From an uncultured Eubacteriales bacterium (lineage in GTDB: Bacteria; Bacillota; Clostridia; Oscillospirales; Oscillospiraceae): a DNA stretch of 64,000 nt. Below, one piece after another: positions 49,987-58,367 of the stretch. The translations under genes and the position numbers were made by a program. Each line of letters opens with the position of its first letter. Position 1 is the stretch's first letter. The notes beneath the pieces were generated by a model that saw only the letters and a list, made by a program, of their open reading frames with translations, made no database searches and was not told the DNA's origin. Location: positions 10,945-74,944 of the forward strand of contig USMI01000001.1 of assembly GCA_900555735.1 (NCBI GenBank). The letters run 5' to 3'.

Positions 49987-52070
49987 TGAAGCGTGTATGG
50001 AGCATTTTCCGGGCCGACTGGCAGCGGCTGACCGCCAGTGTGGTGGCCGTGGTGGTGATGCTGGGCCTGTGTCTGGTGCCCTGCTTGTATGCATGGTTCA
50101 ACATTCTGTCCAACTGGGACCCCTACGGCCCCGCCTCCACCGGCAACATCAAGGTAGCCGTAGCCAATGAGGACGAGGGCCGCGAGATCCTCGGCCTGCA
50201 CCTGAACATCGGCGAGCTGGTAATGGACGGTCTGCAGACCAACGATCAGATGGGCTGGGTCTTTCTGGAGGACCGGGACACGGCGCTGGACGGCGTATAT
50301 GCCGGCGAGTATTACGCCGCCCTGATCGTACCGGAGGACTTCACCAGCGATTTTGTCAGTCTGCTGGACGGCGACCTGAAGCATCCCCAGATCCAGTATT
50401 TTGAAAACGAAAAGAAAAACGCCATCGCTCCCAAGATCACCGGCAAGGCCAAGACCGCCGTGCAGGAGCAGATCAATAGCACCATCATCGAAAAGGTGGC
50501 CGACGCACTGACCACCGCCAGCTCCATATGCAAAGCGCTGGGGCTTGACGGCGAGGATGTGGCTAACCGCCTGATCGAGAAATTGCAGGACGCCCAGTGG
50601 CAGATGAACCAGCTCAGCAAGATCCTCACCTCGCTGGAAAACGTGATGGATAACGCCGACGATCTGCTGACAGCGTCCGCCATCACCGTGGATGACGTGA
50701 ACGGCGTGCTGGTCAGCGCCTCCAACACGGTAGGCGGCATCGGCGATATGGTCAACACCGGCTCCGACACGGCGGACGGCGCTTCCAACGATGTGATCGC
50801 CATTCTGGACACCATCGACAAGGGGCTGGTGGATCTGGAGAACAAGCTGCGCCAGTGGGGCACCTCCGAGGATCCCACCCTCCTGCAGCAACAGATCATC
50901 CAGCAGATCAACGACGCGATCTCCCGGCTGGAGGAGCTGAAGGACAAAGCGCCCGATCTGGCGGATAAGATCGACGCCGCCATCGAAAAGCTGACCCAGA
51001 TGCGGGACGACGTGACCAGCGCCGGCGATCCCGCCGTCAAGGACGAGCTGCTGACGAAGCTGTCCGAGGTACGCCAGACCGTTCGCGCCGCGGCATTGCA
51101 GGCCAACCAGAATGTCAACGATTTCATTCACGGCTTGAACGATAATGCGCTGGCCGCCCTACGCTCTGTGCAGGAGCTGCTGCAAAGCGGTTCCGGCAAA
51201 CTGACCGGCCTGTCCAACACCCTGAACGCCTATGCCGCCGCCATGGAGCAATCACAGTCCACGCTGGCGGCGGGCGCTACGCTGGCCGATACCGTGTCCG
51301 GTTATTTGGCGGATATGGAGGCGGATATCCGCCGCATCACCGACAGTGCCGCCTTCCGGAAATTCATGGACATGCTGGAGAACAACCCCGACGGCATTGC
51401 CGACTATCTGGCCTCGCCCGTGCAGCTGAACACCGAGATCGTCTACGAGATCGGCGACTACGGCTCCGCCATGTCCCCCTACTACATCATGCTGGCGCTG
51501 TTCGTGGGCTCGCTGCTGGCGGCGGTAATGATCAAGGTGCCCGTGACCCAGCCGCAATTTCTGGGTTATCGGGCCGTGGAACGGTACTTCGGCCGCTTCG
51601 TGCTGTTCTTCTTCGTAGGGATGGCGCAGGCGCTGGTGACCGCCTTCGGCTGTCTGTACTTCGTGGGCATCCAGTGCGTGGAACCGGCCCGGTTCATATT
51701 GGCCTGCTGCATCTGCTCGCTGAACTTCGCCATGATGAACTTCGGTCTGGTCTATGCGCTGGACAACGTGGGCATGGCCGCCGCCGTCATCATCATGGTC
51801 ATTCAGGTAGCAGGCTCCGGCGGCTCCTACCCCATCCATGTGCTGCCCATGCTGTTCCAGAAGCTCTATTTCCTCATGCCCTTCCACTACGGCATGGACA
51901 TGATCCGCGAGACCATCGGCGGCATGTACGGCAACACCTACCGCAACTGTGCCCTGACCCTGCTGGGCATGGGCGTGATCTTCACCGTGTTCGGCCTGCT
52001 GGTGTACTACCCGGCCCGAAAGCTGAACGCCGCCATTGCCGAAAGCAAGAAGCGCTCCGGCATCATGTAA
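49983..52070 (+). CDS. YhgE/Pip-domain membrane protein (second of pair)
   Basis: The 695-residue protein has the same layout as 47280-49337, including VMLGLCLVPCLYAWFNILSNWDPYG after the first helix, a long coiled extracytoplasmic region (about 40-480) and five C-terminal helices (IMLALFVGSLLAAVMIKVPV onward). The two proteins differ clearly over most of their length. A heterodimer in the membrane is plausible. Overlaps the linker gene by 4 bases. Confidence 0.88.
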   Translation: MMKRVWSIFRADWQRLTASVVAVVVMLGLCLVPCLYAWFNILSNWDPYGPASTGNIKVAVANEDEGREILGLHLNIGELVMDGLQTNDQMGWVFLEDRDTALDGVYAGEYYAALIVPEDFTSDFVSLLDGDLKHPQIQYFENEKKNAIAPKITGKAKTAVQEQINSTIIEKVADALTTASSICKALGLDGEDVANRLIEKLQDAQWQMNQLSKILTSLENVMDNADDLLTASAITVDDVNGVLVSASNTVGGIGDMVNTGSDTADGASNDVIAILDTIDKGLVDLENKLRQWGTSEDPTLLQQQIIQQINDAISRLEELKDKAPDLADKIDAAIEKLTQMRDDVTSAGDPAVKDELLTKLSEVRQTVRAAALQANQNVNDFIHGLNDNALAALRSVQELLQSGSGKLTGLSNTLNAYAAAMEQSQSTLAAGATLADTVSGYLADMEADIRRITDSAAFRKFMDMLENNPDGIADYLASPVQLNTEIVYEIGDYGSAMSPYYIMLALFVGSLLAAVMIKVPVTQPQFLGYRAVERYFGRFVLFFFVGMAQALVTAFGCLYFVGIQCVEPARFILACCICSLNFAMMNFGLVYALDNVGMAAAVIIMVIQVAGSGGSYPIHVLPMLFQKLYFLMPFHYGMDMIRETIGGMYGNTYRNCALTLLGMGVIFTVFGLLVYYPARKLNAAIAESKKRSGIM

Positions 52071-52086
52071 TGACAGTTGGATATAC

Positions 52087-52126
52087 AAAGAAAACCCACA
52101 TGGCTATGCCATGCGGGCTTTCTTTT
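52087..52126. terminator. Terminator of the YhgE/Pip operon
   Basis: aaagaaaaccc..catgg pairs with ccatg..gggctttcttt, with a T-rich 3' flank; it also faces the converging HTH gene ending at 52145. Confidence 0.75.
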
Positions 52127-52144
52127 GTTCTGTCGCAGGGACCG

Positions 52145-52501
52145 TCAGATGTTGACGCTGGTGTGTTCCTCCAGATCCGGCTTGCTCAGCTCGGTGCAGC
52201 GGTCATATTCCACCTGCATCACGGCAGAGATGGTATGGCGGCCGTAATCATCCAGCTTGGCATATTGGGTCAGCAGCTTTTCGGTGTCGTCGGTCAGGTA
52301 GAAGGCGGCATCGTCGCCCAGTGCCTTGATCCCCAGCACCTTACACAGCCGCAGCACCGTGTCAAAGCTGGAGCCTCCCACACCGTTGTGCAGCGCGCTG
52401 TTTACAGTGGACAGCGGTACACCCACCGCAAAAGCGAATTGCCGCACGCTTTTATACTGCTTGCCGATCTCTTCGCGGATGATCTTTGTTAGGTTGTCCA
52501 T
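52145..52501 (-). CDS. HTH-type (XRE-like) regulator
   Basis: The 118-residue protein has a Cro/CI-like helix-turn-helix in residues 5-60 (VRQFAFAVGVPLSTVNSALHNGVGGSSFDTVLRLCKVLG) and a short C-terminal helical region. The start at 52501 follows GGACGGGAG; a longer frame to 52618 has no site. It is monocistronic and faces the YhgE/Pip operon tail to tail. Target unknown. Confidence 0.78.
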   Translation of the reverse strand: MDNLTKIIREEIGKQYKSVRQFAFAVGVPLSTVNSALHNGVGGSSFDTVLRLCKVLGIKALGDDAAFYLTDDTEKLLTQYAKLDDYGRHTISAVMQVEYDRCTELSKPDLEEHTSVNI

Positions 52502-52738
52502 GGTCTCCCGTCCTTTTCTTACGTTTTCGGTTGTGCAGTTTCCAATTTTAGGCAAATACATTATATCACTCCTGCTTTTTTTAGCAAGATACAAGATAAC
52601 ATTTAACAGTTTTTTCATAATTATTCCAAGAATTTCGCTGTTTCGACGTTATCCACTGTGGAAAAGCACTTTTATTTTATACACAGCTGTGTTAAAATAT
52701 GTGGCGCGGAGGCAAATCGCCTTCACAGGAGGAACATT

Positions 52739-54097
52739 ATGAAAATCATTATCGTGGGCAACGGCAAAGTGGGCTATGCCATCGCCAATTCACTGGCGCA
52801 GGAAGATCATGACATCGTTATGGTGGACGCCAACACCGCCGCCCTGCGCAGAGCGGAAAGCACCATGGACGTGCTGTGCGTGGAGGGCAACGGCGCCAGC
52901 ATCAGCGTACTGCTGGAGGCCGGCGTCCGTACCGCGGATCTGGTGATCGCCGTCACCAATCAGGATGAGATCAATCTGGTCTGCTGCCTGATCGCCAAAA
53001 AGCTGGGCGCCAAGCACACCATTGCCCGCGTGCGCAATACCGATTACCGCCGGGACGAGGAAATGCTGAAAAAGGAGATCGGGCTGGACATGGTCATCAA
53101 TCCCGATCTGGCCGCCGCGCAGGAGATCGCCCGTATTCTGGCCTTCCCCGCCGCCTTCAGCGTGGAGCCCTTCGCCCGCGGCCGCATTGACATGATCGGC
53201 TTTCAGGTCACGGAGAACGACACCATCTGCGGCGTACCGCTGAGCCAGTCCCACCGCCTGCGTCAGGCAGAGGTGCTGATCTGCGCGGCGGAGCATCAGG
53301 GCGAATACATCATCCCCGACGGTAACTTCGCGCCTGCGGCAGGCGACCGGGTATACATGCTGGGCGCCAAGCCGGAGCTGCAAAGGATGCTGAAGGAGAT
53401 GGGCCGCACCTGGCAGAAGGTGAAAAAGGTCTCGGTGCTGGGCGGCAGCCGCAGCGCCATGTATCTGGCGTGGGAGCTGCAAAAGACCAATACCAGCGTC
53501 CGTATCGTGGAAATGGACGCCGATAAATGCCTGCGTCTGTCGGCCCAGCTGCCCCATGTGCTGGTGATACAGGGCGACGGCACCGACAACACGCTCTTGC
53601 AGCAGGAGGGCATTCTGGATACCGACGCTTTCGTGGCCGTCACCAACCGGGACGAGGAAAATCTGCTGATGGCCATGCACGCCCAGCGCAGCGGCGTACC
53701 AAAGGTGCTGGCCAAGATGACCCGCCCCAACTACATGGATCTGGTCAACAGCACGGGCATCGACTCCATCATCTCCCCCAAGGATATCATCTCCAGCCAG
53801 ATCCTGCGGTATGTGCGGGCGCTGGGCAATGCCGAGGGCAGCAAGGTGGAGAGCCTGTATAAGATGCTGGGCGGCCATGTGGAGGCTCTGTCCTTCACCG
53901 CCACCGCCTCCAGCCATGCCGTGCTGGGCAAGCCACTGAAGGATCTCCAGCTGCGTAAGGGCCTGCTGGTGGCCGCCATCGTCCGTGATGAGCACACCAT
54001 CATCCCCGGCGGCCTGACCACCATCGAGGATGGCGACCACGTTGTGGTAGTCACCCGTGCCACCGGTCTGGACGACCTGACGGATATTCTGGCATAA
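52739..54097 (+). CDS. trkA: Trk potassium uptake regulatory subunit TrkA
   Basis: The 452-residue cytoplasmic protein has two RCK_N/RCK_C units, each with a nucleotide-binding GxGxxG: IIIVGNGKVGYAIAN at residue 3 and VSVLGGSRSAMYLA near residue 232, each ending at an acidic residue (VMVDAN, IVEMDAD). It gates a TrkH-type K+ channel; no trkH is in the window. The start follows CAGGAGGAACATT. Confidence 0.92.
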   Translation: MKIIIVGNGKVGYAIANSLAQEDHDIVMVDANTAALRRAESTMDVLCVEGNGASISVLLEAGVRTADLVIAVTNQDEINLVCCLIAKKLGAKHTIARVRNTDYRRDEEMLKKEIGLDMVINPDLAAAQEIARILAFPAAFSVEPFARGRIDMIGFQVTENDTICGVPLSQSHRLRQAEVLICAAEHQGEYIIPDGNFAPAAGDRVYMLGAKPELQRMLKEMGRTWQKVKKVSVLGGSRSAMYLAWELQKTNTSVRIVEMDADKCLRLSAQLPHVLVIQGDGTDNTLLQQEGILDTDAFVAVTNRDEENLLMAMHAQRSGVPKVLAKMTRPNYMDLVNSTGIDSIISPKDIISSQILRYVRALGNAEGSKVESLYKMLGGHVEALSFTATASSHAVLGKPLKDLQLRKGLLVAAIVRDEHTIIPGGLTTIEDGDHVVVVTRATGLDDLTDILA

Positions 54098-54130
54098 CAT
54101 CCCAATTATAACGCTAAAGGACAGTGAACG

Positions 54131-54607
54131 ATGCTCAAACACATTCTGATCGTTTTTTTCGTTTCCATGGTGCCGCTGATCGAGCTGCGGGGCGCGATCC
54201 CCTACGGCGTGCTGTATGGCCTTCCTCTGTGGCTGACCTTCGTGGTGGCCATTATCGGCAATATGCTGCCGGTGCCGGTGATCTATTTTCTGGCCCGGAA
54301 GGTGCTGGTCTGGGGTCAGGACAAGCCCGTTATCGGGCGGTTCTTCTCCTTCTGCCTGCGCAAGGGCGAGGCCGCCGGTGAAAAGCTGAAGGCCAAGGCG
54401 GGCAGGGGGCTTTTCTGGGCGCTGCTGCTGTTTGTGGGCATCCCCCTGCCGGGTACCGGCGCGTGGACCGGTACGCTGGCGGCCAGTCTTTTAAACATGG
54501 GCTTTAAAAAGAGCGTGCTGGCCTGCATGGGCGGCGTGGTGCTGGCAGGTATCATCATGGGCACGCTGAGCCTGCTGGGTGTGTCGGTGTTCGGGACGAT
54601 CGGGTAA
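54131..54607 (+). CDS. Small multidrug-export family protein (PF06695 type)
   Basis: The 158-residue membrane protein has about four helices and the conserved VPLIELRGAIPYGVLYG and GIPLPGTGAWTGTLAASLL segments of the putative small multi-drug export family, for which transport is not proven. It begins 33 bases after trkA on the same strand. Confidence 0.82.
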   Translation: MLKHILIVFFVSMVPLIELRGAIPYGVLYGLPLWLTFVVAIIGNMLPVPVIYFLARKVLVWGQDKPVIGRFFSFCLRKGEAAGEKLKAKAGRGLFWALLLFVGIPLPGTGAWTGTLAASLLNMGFKKSVLACMGGVVLAGIIMGTLSLLGVSVFGTIG

Positions 54608-54611
54608 AAGG

Positions 54612-54635
54612 AAAAGGCGGCTTGCCGCCTTTTTT
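54612..54635 (+). terminator. Terminator after the small export gene
   Basis: aaaaggcgg pairs with ccgcctttt around CTTG, followed by T-rich sequence. Confidence 0.9.
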
Positions 54636-54644
54636 CTTTTTTCC

Positions 54645-54674
54645 TGAAACGTTTTGGCTTCCGGCTGTGTTATA
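54645..54674 (+). promoter_or_regulatory. Possible ECF-sigma autoregulatory promoter
   Basis: TGAAAC (54645-54650) resembles the -35 element of ECF sigma promoters; about 18 bases later lies GTTATA (54669-54674). Self-transcription of the sigma gene is common for the family. Confidence 0.4.
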
Positions 54675-54706
54675 CCATTGAAAAGCTTTTCAAGGAGATC
54701 ATTTCC

Positions 54707-55186
54707 ATGACAGACCAACAGTTTGCTCTGGCGGCGGAGCGGTACATGGACACCATTTTCCGGGTGGCCTATGGCTATCTGCGCAGCAAATCGGACGCCG
54801 ACGACGTGACTCAGGACGTATTGATACAGCTCTATAAGACCGACGCGCCGTTTGAAAGCGAGGAGCATCTCAAGCGCTGGCTGATCCGGGTAACGGTAAA
54901 CCGGTGCAAGAACATTTTCCGCTCCCCGTGGCACAGGATGGAGGACATCGCCAACTACGAAAGCACCCTGACCTTCGAGGCCCCGGAGTGCCGGGAGCTG
55001 TTTGACGCGGTGATGGCGCTGGACAAGCGCTATCGCGTGCCGATGCTGCTGTATTATTACGAGGGCTATTCCCAGAAGGAGATCGCCGAGATGCTGTCCG
55101 TCCCGGAGGAGACCGTCCGCACCCGGCTGTTCCGGGCCAGAGGAAAGCTGAAAACCACCTTGAAGGAGGTATTGCAATATGATTGA
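54707..55186 (+). CDS. ECF-type RNA polymerase sigma factor
   Basis: The 159-residue protein has sigma-70 region 2 (YGYLRSKSDADDVTQDVLIQLYKTDAPFESEEHLKRWLIRVTVNRCKN) and region 4 (LDKRYRVPMLLYYYEGYSQKEIAEMLSVPEETVRTRLFRARGKLKTTL). The start follows AAGGAGATCATTTCC. It overlaps the anti-sigma gene by 8 bases, the usual pairing. Confidence 0.92.
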   Translation: MTDQQFALAAERYMDTIFRVAYGYLRSKSDADDVTQDVLIQLYKTDAPFESEEHLKRWLIRVTVNRCKNIFRSPWHRMEDIANYESTLTFEAPECRELFDAVMALDKRYRVPMLLYYYEGYSQKEIAEMLSVPEETVRTRLFRARGKLKTTLKEVLQYD

Positions 55187-56375
55187 CCGCAAACTGTTCC
55201 AGAAAACCTTCTCCACACTGCATGCCTCCCCTGACACCCTTTCAGAGGTGTACCGGACGGTACATGAGGAGGAGAAGCCCCGCAAAAGGCGACACATCAT
55301 CCCCAAGGGTCTGCTGATCGCGGCGGTGCTGGCCATGTGCATCACCGTGGCGGGCGCAGTGGGCATCGGCATTGCCGATCTCATCAAGGCCAAGGTGACT
55401 CCGGCGGCCAGTATCACCGTCGCCGACCTCCACGCCTTCAGCGCCGAAAGCATGGACAGCGAGACCCCCATTGTGCTGGATTACTACGGCAATGTGATGT
55501 ATCTGCCCCAGATGGAGCGGGTATCCACCGACGCCAAGACCATGTGGCGGCTGGTAGGCAGCTACCTTTCCACCGTGGACGCCGTCATGGAGGTGGACGG
55601 CTATACCATCGAACTGAACACCTTCCTCATCGACGAAAACGGCACCGGCTTCCTGACCTATACCCTGTCCAATCCCGACGGCGTGACCTATGACGACTAC
55701 GGCTACGGCGAGGTATACACGCCTCTGTCACCGTGGCTGTATATCGGCGACCCCACCAGCCATCACCTTATGGATGCCAAAACCTATCTGGACACCGCCG
55801 CCAGCACCGATACGGAGCTGCATCTGGTGCTGTATTTCAGCGACTTCGGCTATTGGCACAAGGGCGATGATCTGATCTTTGCCGTGGACTCTCATGTCAA
55901 CGGCGTGGCAACGACATGGGGCGGCGCCATCAGCATCACACCCCGCACCTATCTGCCGGTAACCACCTTTACCGCACCAAACGGCGACACGGTGCGTGTG
56001 TCCGCCATCGGCATACAGATCGACTATATCCGGCGCATTGCGATGTCGGGCAGTCCCCTCCTTGAGCTGCTGGTTGATGAGCTGACGCTGCATATGAAGG
56101 ACGGCAGCCAATATGTGGTGGAGAATGAACGGGACTACATCATGAACTGGGTGGTGAGCCTTGGCACCGTGGATGAGGAGCATAACGCTACCGGCTGCGG
56201 TTACAGCTTCAACCGGCTGGTGGATGTGGACAATGTGGAATCCGTTACCGCGAAAGGGCATGCCGTCTTAAACAGTACCCTTGAGGTCGGGGAGGAAATC
56301 GCATTTGACGGCACCGTCAAGGCGGTCGATGAGGATGTGTATATAAATGACTTCGACAACACCTATACGCGGTAA
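55179..56375 (+). CDS. DUF4179-like membrane protein, probable anti-sigma partner
   Basis: The 398-residue protein has a cytoplasmic N-terminus of about 45 residues, one transmembrane helix (GLLIAAVLAMCITVAGAVGIGIA) and a large extracytoplasmic beta-rich domain. The architecture and overlap with the sigma gene fit a membrane anti-sigma factor. No zinc-binding HxxxCxxC anti-sigma motif is present. Signal sensed is unknown. Confidence 0.75.
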   Translation: MIDRKLFQKTFSTLHASPDTLSEVYRTVHEEEKPRKRRHIIPKGLLIAAVLAMCITVAGAVGIGIADLIKAKVTPAASITVADLHAFSAESMDSETPIVLDYYGNVMYLPQMERVSTDAKTMWRLVGSYLSTVDAVMEVDGYTIELNTFLIDENGTGFLTYTLSNPDGVTYDDYGYGEVYTPLSPWLYIGDPTSHHLMDAKTYLDTAASTDTELHLVLYFSDFGYWHKGDDLIFAVDSHVNGVATTWGGAISITPRTYLPVTTFTAPNGDTVRVSAIGIQIDYIRRIAMSGSPLLELLVDELTLHMKDGSQYVVENERDYIMNWVVSLGTVDEEHNATGCGYSFNRLVDVDNVESVTAKGHAVLNSTLEVGEEIAFDGTVKAVDEDVYINDFDNTYTR

Positions 56376-56517
56376 AGGCGGTTCGTAAAAACGTCCGTAG
56401 GGCCCACATCGGCCCGCACGAATGACGCATCGAAAAACTTCTTTACTTCATGAGACAAAACCGGCCCTTTTCGCGTTATATCCAACAGAGACAGAATCCC
56501 TTAGAAGGAGAGCGGCC

Positions 56518-57315
56518 ATGTATACAGAATATCTTTCCACCCCGCAGGAGGCTCCGCCGGAAGCCCCGCACCGTCAGGCTCCTAGCCAATCATCTCACCG
56601 GGCCGCGCCCAAGCGTCATTCGCCCCGGCGGGACAGGCAGCGGCGCGTACTGCTGACGCTGGCGGCACTGACACTGCTTCTGGCAGGCTTCATATCCGGC
56701 TGCTGCGTGGGCCGGGCCTATGCCGCCGGCAGCAATACGGAAAGCGGCAGCACCGGCGGCGCGGACATTTCCGTCAAGCCGCCGCAGCAGAAGAGCAATG
56801 TGCCCGCCAGCATCACCCTGCCGGACTATGTGAAGGAGGATCTGCTGCCGGTGAACGAATACTCCCGCTGCGGCGACAAGCTGACGCAGGTCAACGCAGT
56901 GGTTATCCACTATGTGGGCAACCCCAACACCACCGCGTGGCAGAACCGTTCCTACTTCGAGAATCTGGCCACCACTGGCGAGACCTCTGCCAGCAGCAAC
57001 CTGATTGTAGGACTGGAGGGCGAAGCGCTGCTGTGCGTGCCGCTGGACGAGGTGGCCTACTGCTCCAATGACCGGAACTATGACACGGTCTCCATCGAGT
57101 TTTGCCACCCCGACACCGACGGAAAGCCCGCACAGGCCACCTATGACACACTGGTAAAGCTGACGGCTTGGCTGTGCGACCTGTATGGATTGAACGCTCA
57201 GGAGGGCATTATCCGCCACTATGACGTGACCGGTAAGGAGTGCCCCGTATACTTCGTGCAGAACGAGGCAGAGTGGGCGCAGTTCAAAGCAGATGTGGCA
57301 GCTGCCATGAAATAA
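56518..57315 (+). CDS. Membrane-anchored N-acetylmuramoyl-L-alanine amidase
   Basis: The 265-residue protein has a Pro/Arg-rich cytoplasmic N-terminus, one helix (about residues 40-66) and an amidase_2 (PGRP-like) domain with zinc ligands in VVIHYVGNP and IRHYDVTGKECP, plus SIEFCHP. It should cleave the bond between muramic acid and the peptide stem outside the membrane. The start at 56518 follows TAGAAGGAGAGCGGCC. It lies 143 bases after the anti-sigma gene without a clear terminator between them. Confidence 0.88.
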   Translation: MYTEYLSTPQEAPPEAPHRQAPSQSSHRAAPKRHSPRRDRQRRVLLTLAALTLLLAGFISGCCVGRAYAAGSNTESGSTGGADISVKPPQQKSNVPASITLPDYVKEDLLPVNEYSRCGDKLTQVNAVVIHYVGNPNTTAWQNRSYFENLATTGETSASSNLIVGLEGEALLCVPLDEVAYCSNDRNYDTVSIEFCHPDTDGKPAQATYDTLVKLTAWLCDLYGLNAQEGIIRHYDVTGKECPVYFVQNEAEWAQFKADVAAAMK

Positions 57316-57347
57316 CAAAAGAGACGGCCCAGCCGTCTCTTTTGTTA
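57313..57347. terminator. Bidirectional terminator
   Basis: taacaaaagagacggc pairs with gccgtctcttttgtta around CCA, starting at the amidase stop; the T tract works in either direction. Confidence 0.9.
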
Positions 57348-57351
57348 TGTA

Positions 57352-58038
57352 TCAGTCCTCGTATTCCGGTGCCTTGCCCTGATAGATGTTCTGCATCTCG
57401 CGATCCACCTCATAGATGGCGTCGCTGCACAGCCGCAGGCGGTTGCTCTCCTCCGGGCCCCAGTGGCGGTCGGATTTATACCGCAGCTCATGCTCCAGAC
57501 TGGCCCACATGTCCATGGCGATGGTGCGCAGCTGGATCTCCACCGGCAGCTTCAGCGTACCCTCAGAGATCACGATGGGCACCTCCACGATCAGGTGCAG
57601 GCTGCGATAGCCGGTCTCCTTTGGCTCCCTGATGTAGTCGGCCTCGCGGATGACGCGGAAGGATTCCGTCCGCGTCAGCAGGCCACGAAGATAGTAAATA
57701 TCGTCCAGATAGTTGCAGATGACCCGCACACCCGCCATGTCCTGAATGTGGGCATAGATGTTATCGATGGTCAGATCATAGCCACGGCGCTTCAGCTTTT
57801 TGGCGGCGCTGTCCAACGTCTTGATGCGGTGCTCGATGTGGTGGATGGGCGAGTGATCGTACAGTCCGGCAAATTCCTCGTCCAGAATCTCCATCTGGGT
57901 CACGGCCACCTTCAGCGCGCTGCGGTATAGATGCTTCACCCGCACCATACCGGCCGCCACCTCACGCATCTCCGGCGTCAGCTCCTCGGCGATGGAAATA
58001 TCCCGCAGCTCGATGCTGCCGCTCTTTTCGATCATCAT
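57352..58038 (-). CDS. Small alarmone synthetase ((p)ppGpp synthetase, YjbM type)
   Basis: The 228-residue RelA/SpoT-domain protein lacks hydrolase and ACT domains, as in small alarmone synthetases (RelP/RelQ). It shows HIEHRIKTLDSAAKKLKRRGYDLTIDNIYAHIQDMAGVRVICNYLDDIYYLRGLL and VEIQLRTIAMDMWASLEHELRYK, the synthetase core that transfers pyrophosphate from ATP to GTP or GDP. The start at 58038 follows AGAAGGAGCGCGCC. Confidence 0.9.
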   Translation of the reverse strand: MMIEKSGSIELRDISIAEELTPEMREVAAGMVRVKHLYRSALKVAVTQMEILDEEFAGLYDHSPIHHIEHRIKTLDSAAKKLKRRGYDLTIDNIYAHIQDMAGVRVICNYLDDIYYLRGLLTRTESFRVIREADYIREPKETGYRSLHLIVEVPIVISEGTLKLPVEIQLRTIAMDMWASLEHELRYKSDRHWGPEESNRLRLCSDAIYEVDREMQNIYQGKAPEYED

Positions 58039-58135
58039 AGGCGCGCTCCTTCTTTCCTCATTGTTAAATATTATACTATGTCGCGGGGAGGAAAGCAAGT
58101 CAAGAAAATTTGTTTAATTTTTCTGCAACATACTC

Positions 58136-58163
58136 TTGACAAACGGCGGAATTTTGGTATAAT
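58136..58163 (+). promoter_or_regulatory. Promoter of tRNA-Ser
   Basis: TTGACA (58136-58141), 16 bases, TATAAT (58158-58163), 33 bases before the tRNA 5' end. Confidence 0.85.
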
Positions 58164-58196
58164 TATCGTTGCTGTGTTTCGCAGCGAATTGAATAT

Positions 58197-58288
58197 GCAG
58201 TGGTATCGAAGAGGTCATAACGAGCACGACTGGAAATCGTGTTGTCGTCAAAAGCGGCACGAGGGTTCGAATCCCTCCCACTGCGCCA
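58197..58288 (+). tRNA. tRNA-Ser (anticodon GGA)
   Basis: The 92-base gene has acceptor arms GCAGTGG/CCACTGC, discriminator G, encoded CCA, anticodon stem CACGA/TCGTG with loop CTGGAAA, a long variable arm and the T arm GAGGG-TTCGAAT-CCCTC. The long variable arm and GGA anticodon identify serine. The integrase gene begins its 3' end just downstream, so the tRNA 3' half is the likely attachment site. Confidence 0.93.
58270..58288. other. Probable attachment site (attL) in the tRNA-Ser 3' end
   Basis: Tyrosine integrases often recombine at the T-arm/acceptor end of a tRNA and rebuild it. The integrase of this element lies just downstream, pointing toward the tRNA. The matching right-hand copy is not in the window, so the core length is unknown. 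Confidence 0.55.
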
Positions 58289-58292
58289 ACGG

Positions 58293-58328
58293 AAAAGTCC
58301 CGAAAACACAAGGTTTTCGGGACTTTTT
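58293..58328 (+). terminator. Terminator after tRNA-Ser
   Basis: aaaagtcccgaaaac pairs with gttttcgggactttt around ACAAG, followed by TT. It also lies downstream of the minus-strand integrase. Confidence 0.9.
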
Positions 58329-58367
58329 GCTATGCGGATTTAGGGCTTTCACCCTTTATTTCCCCCT

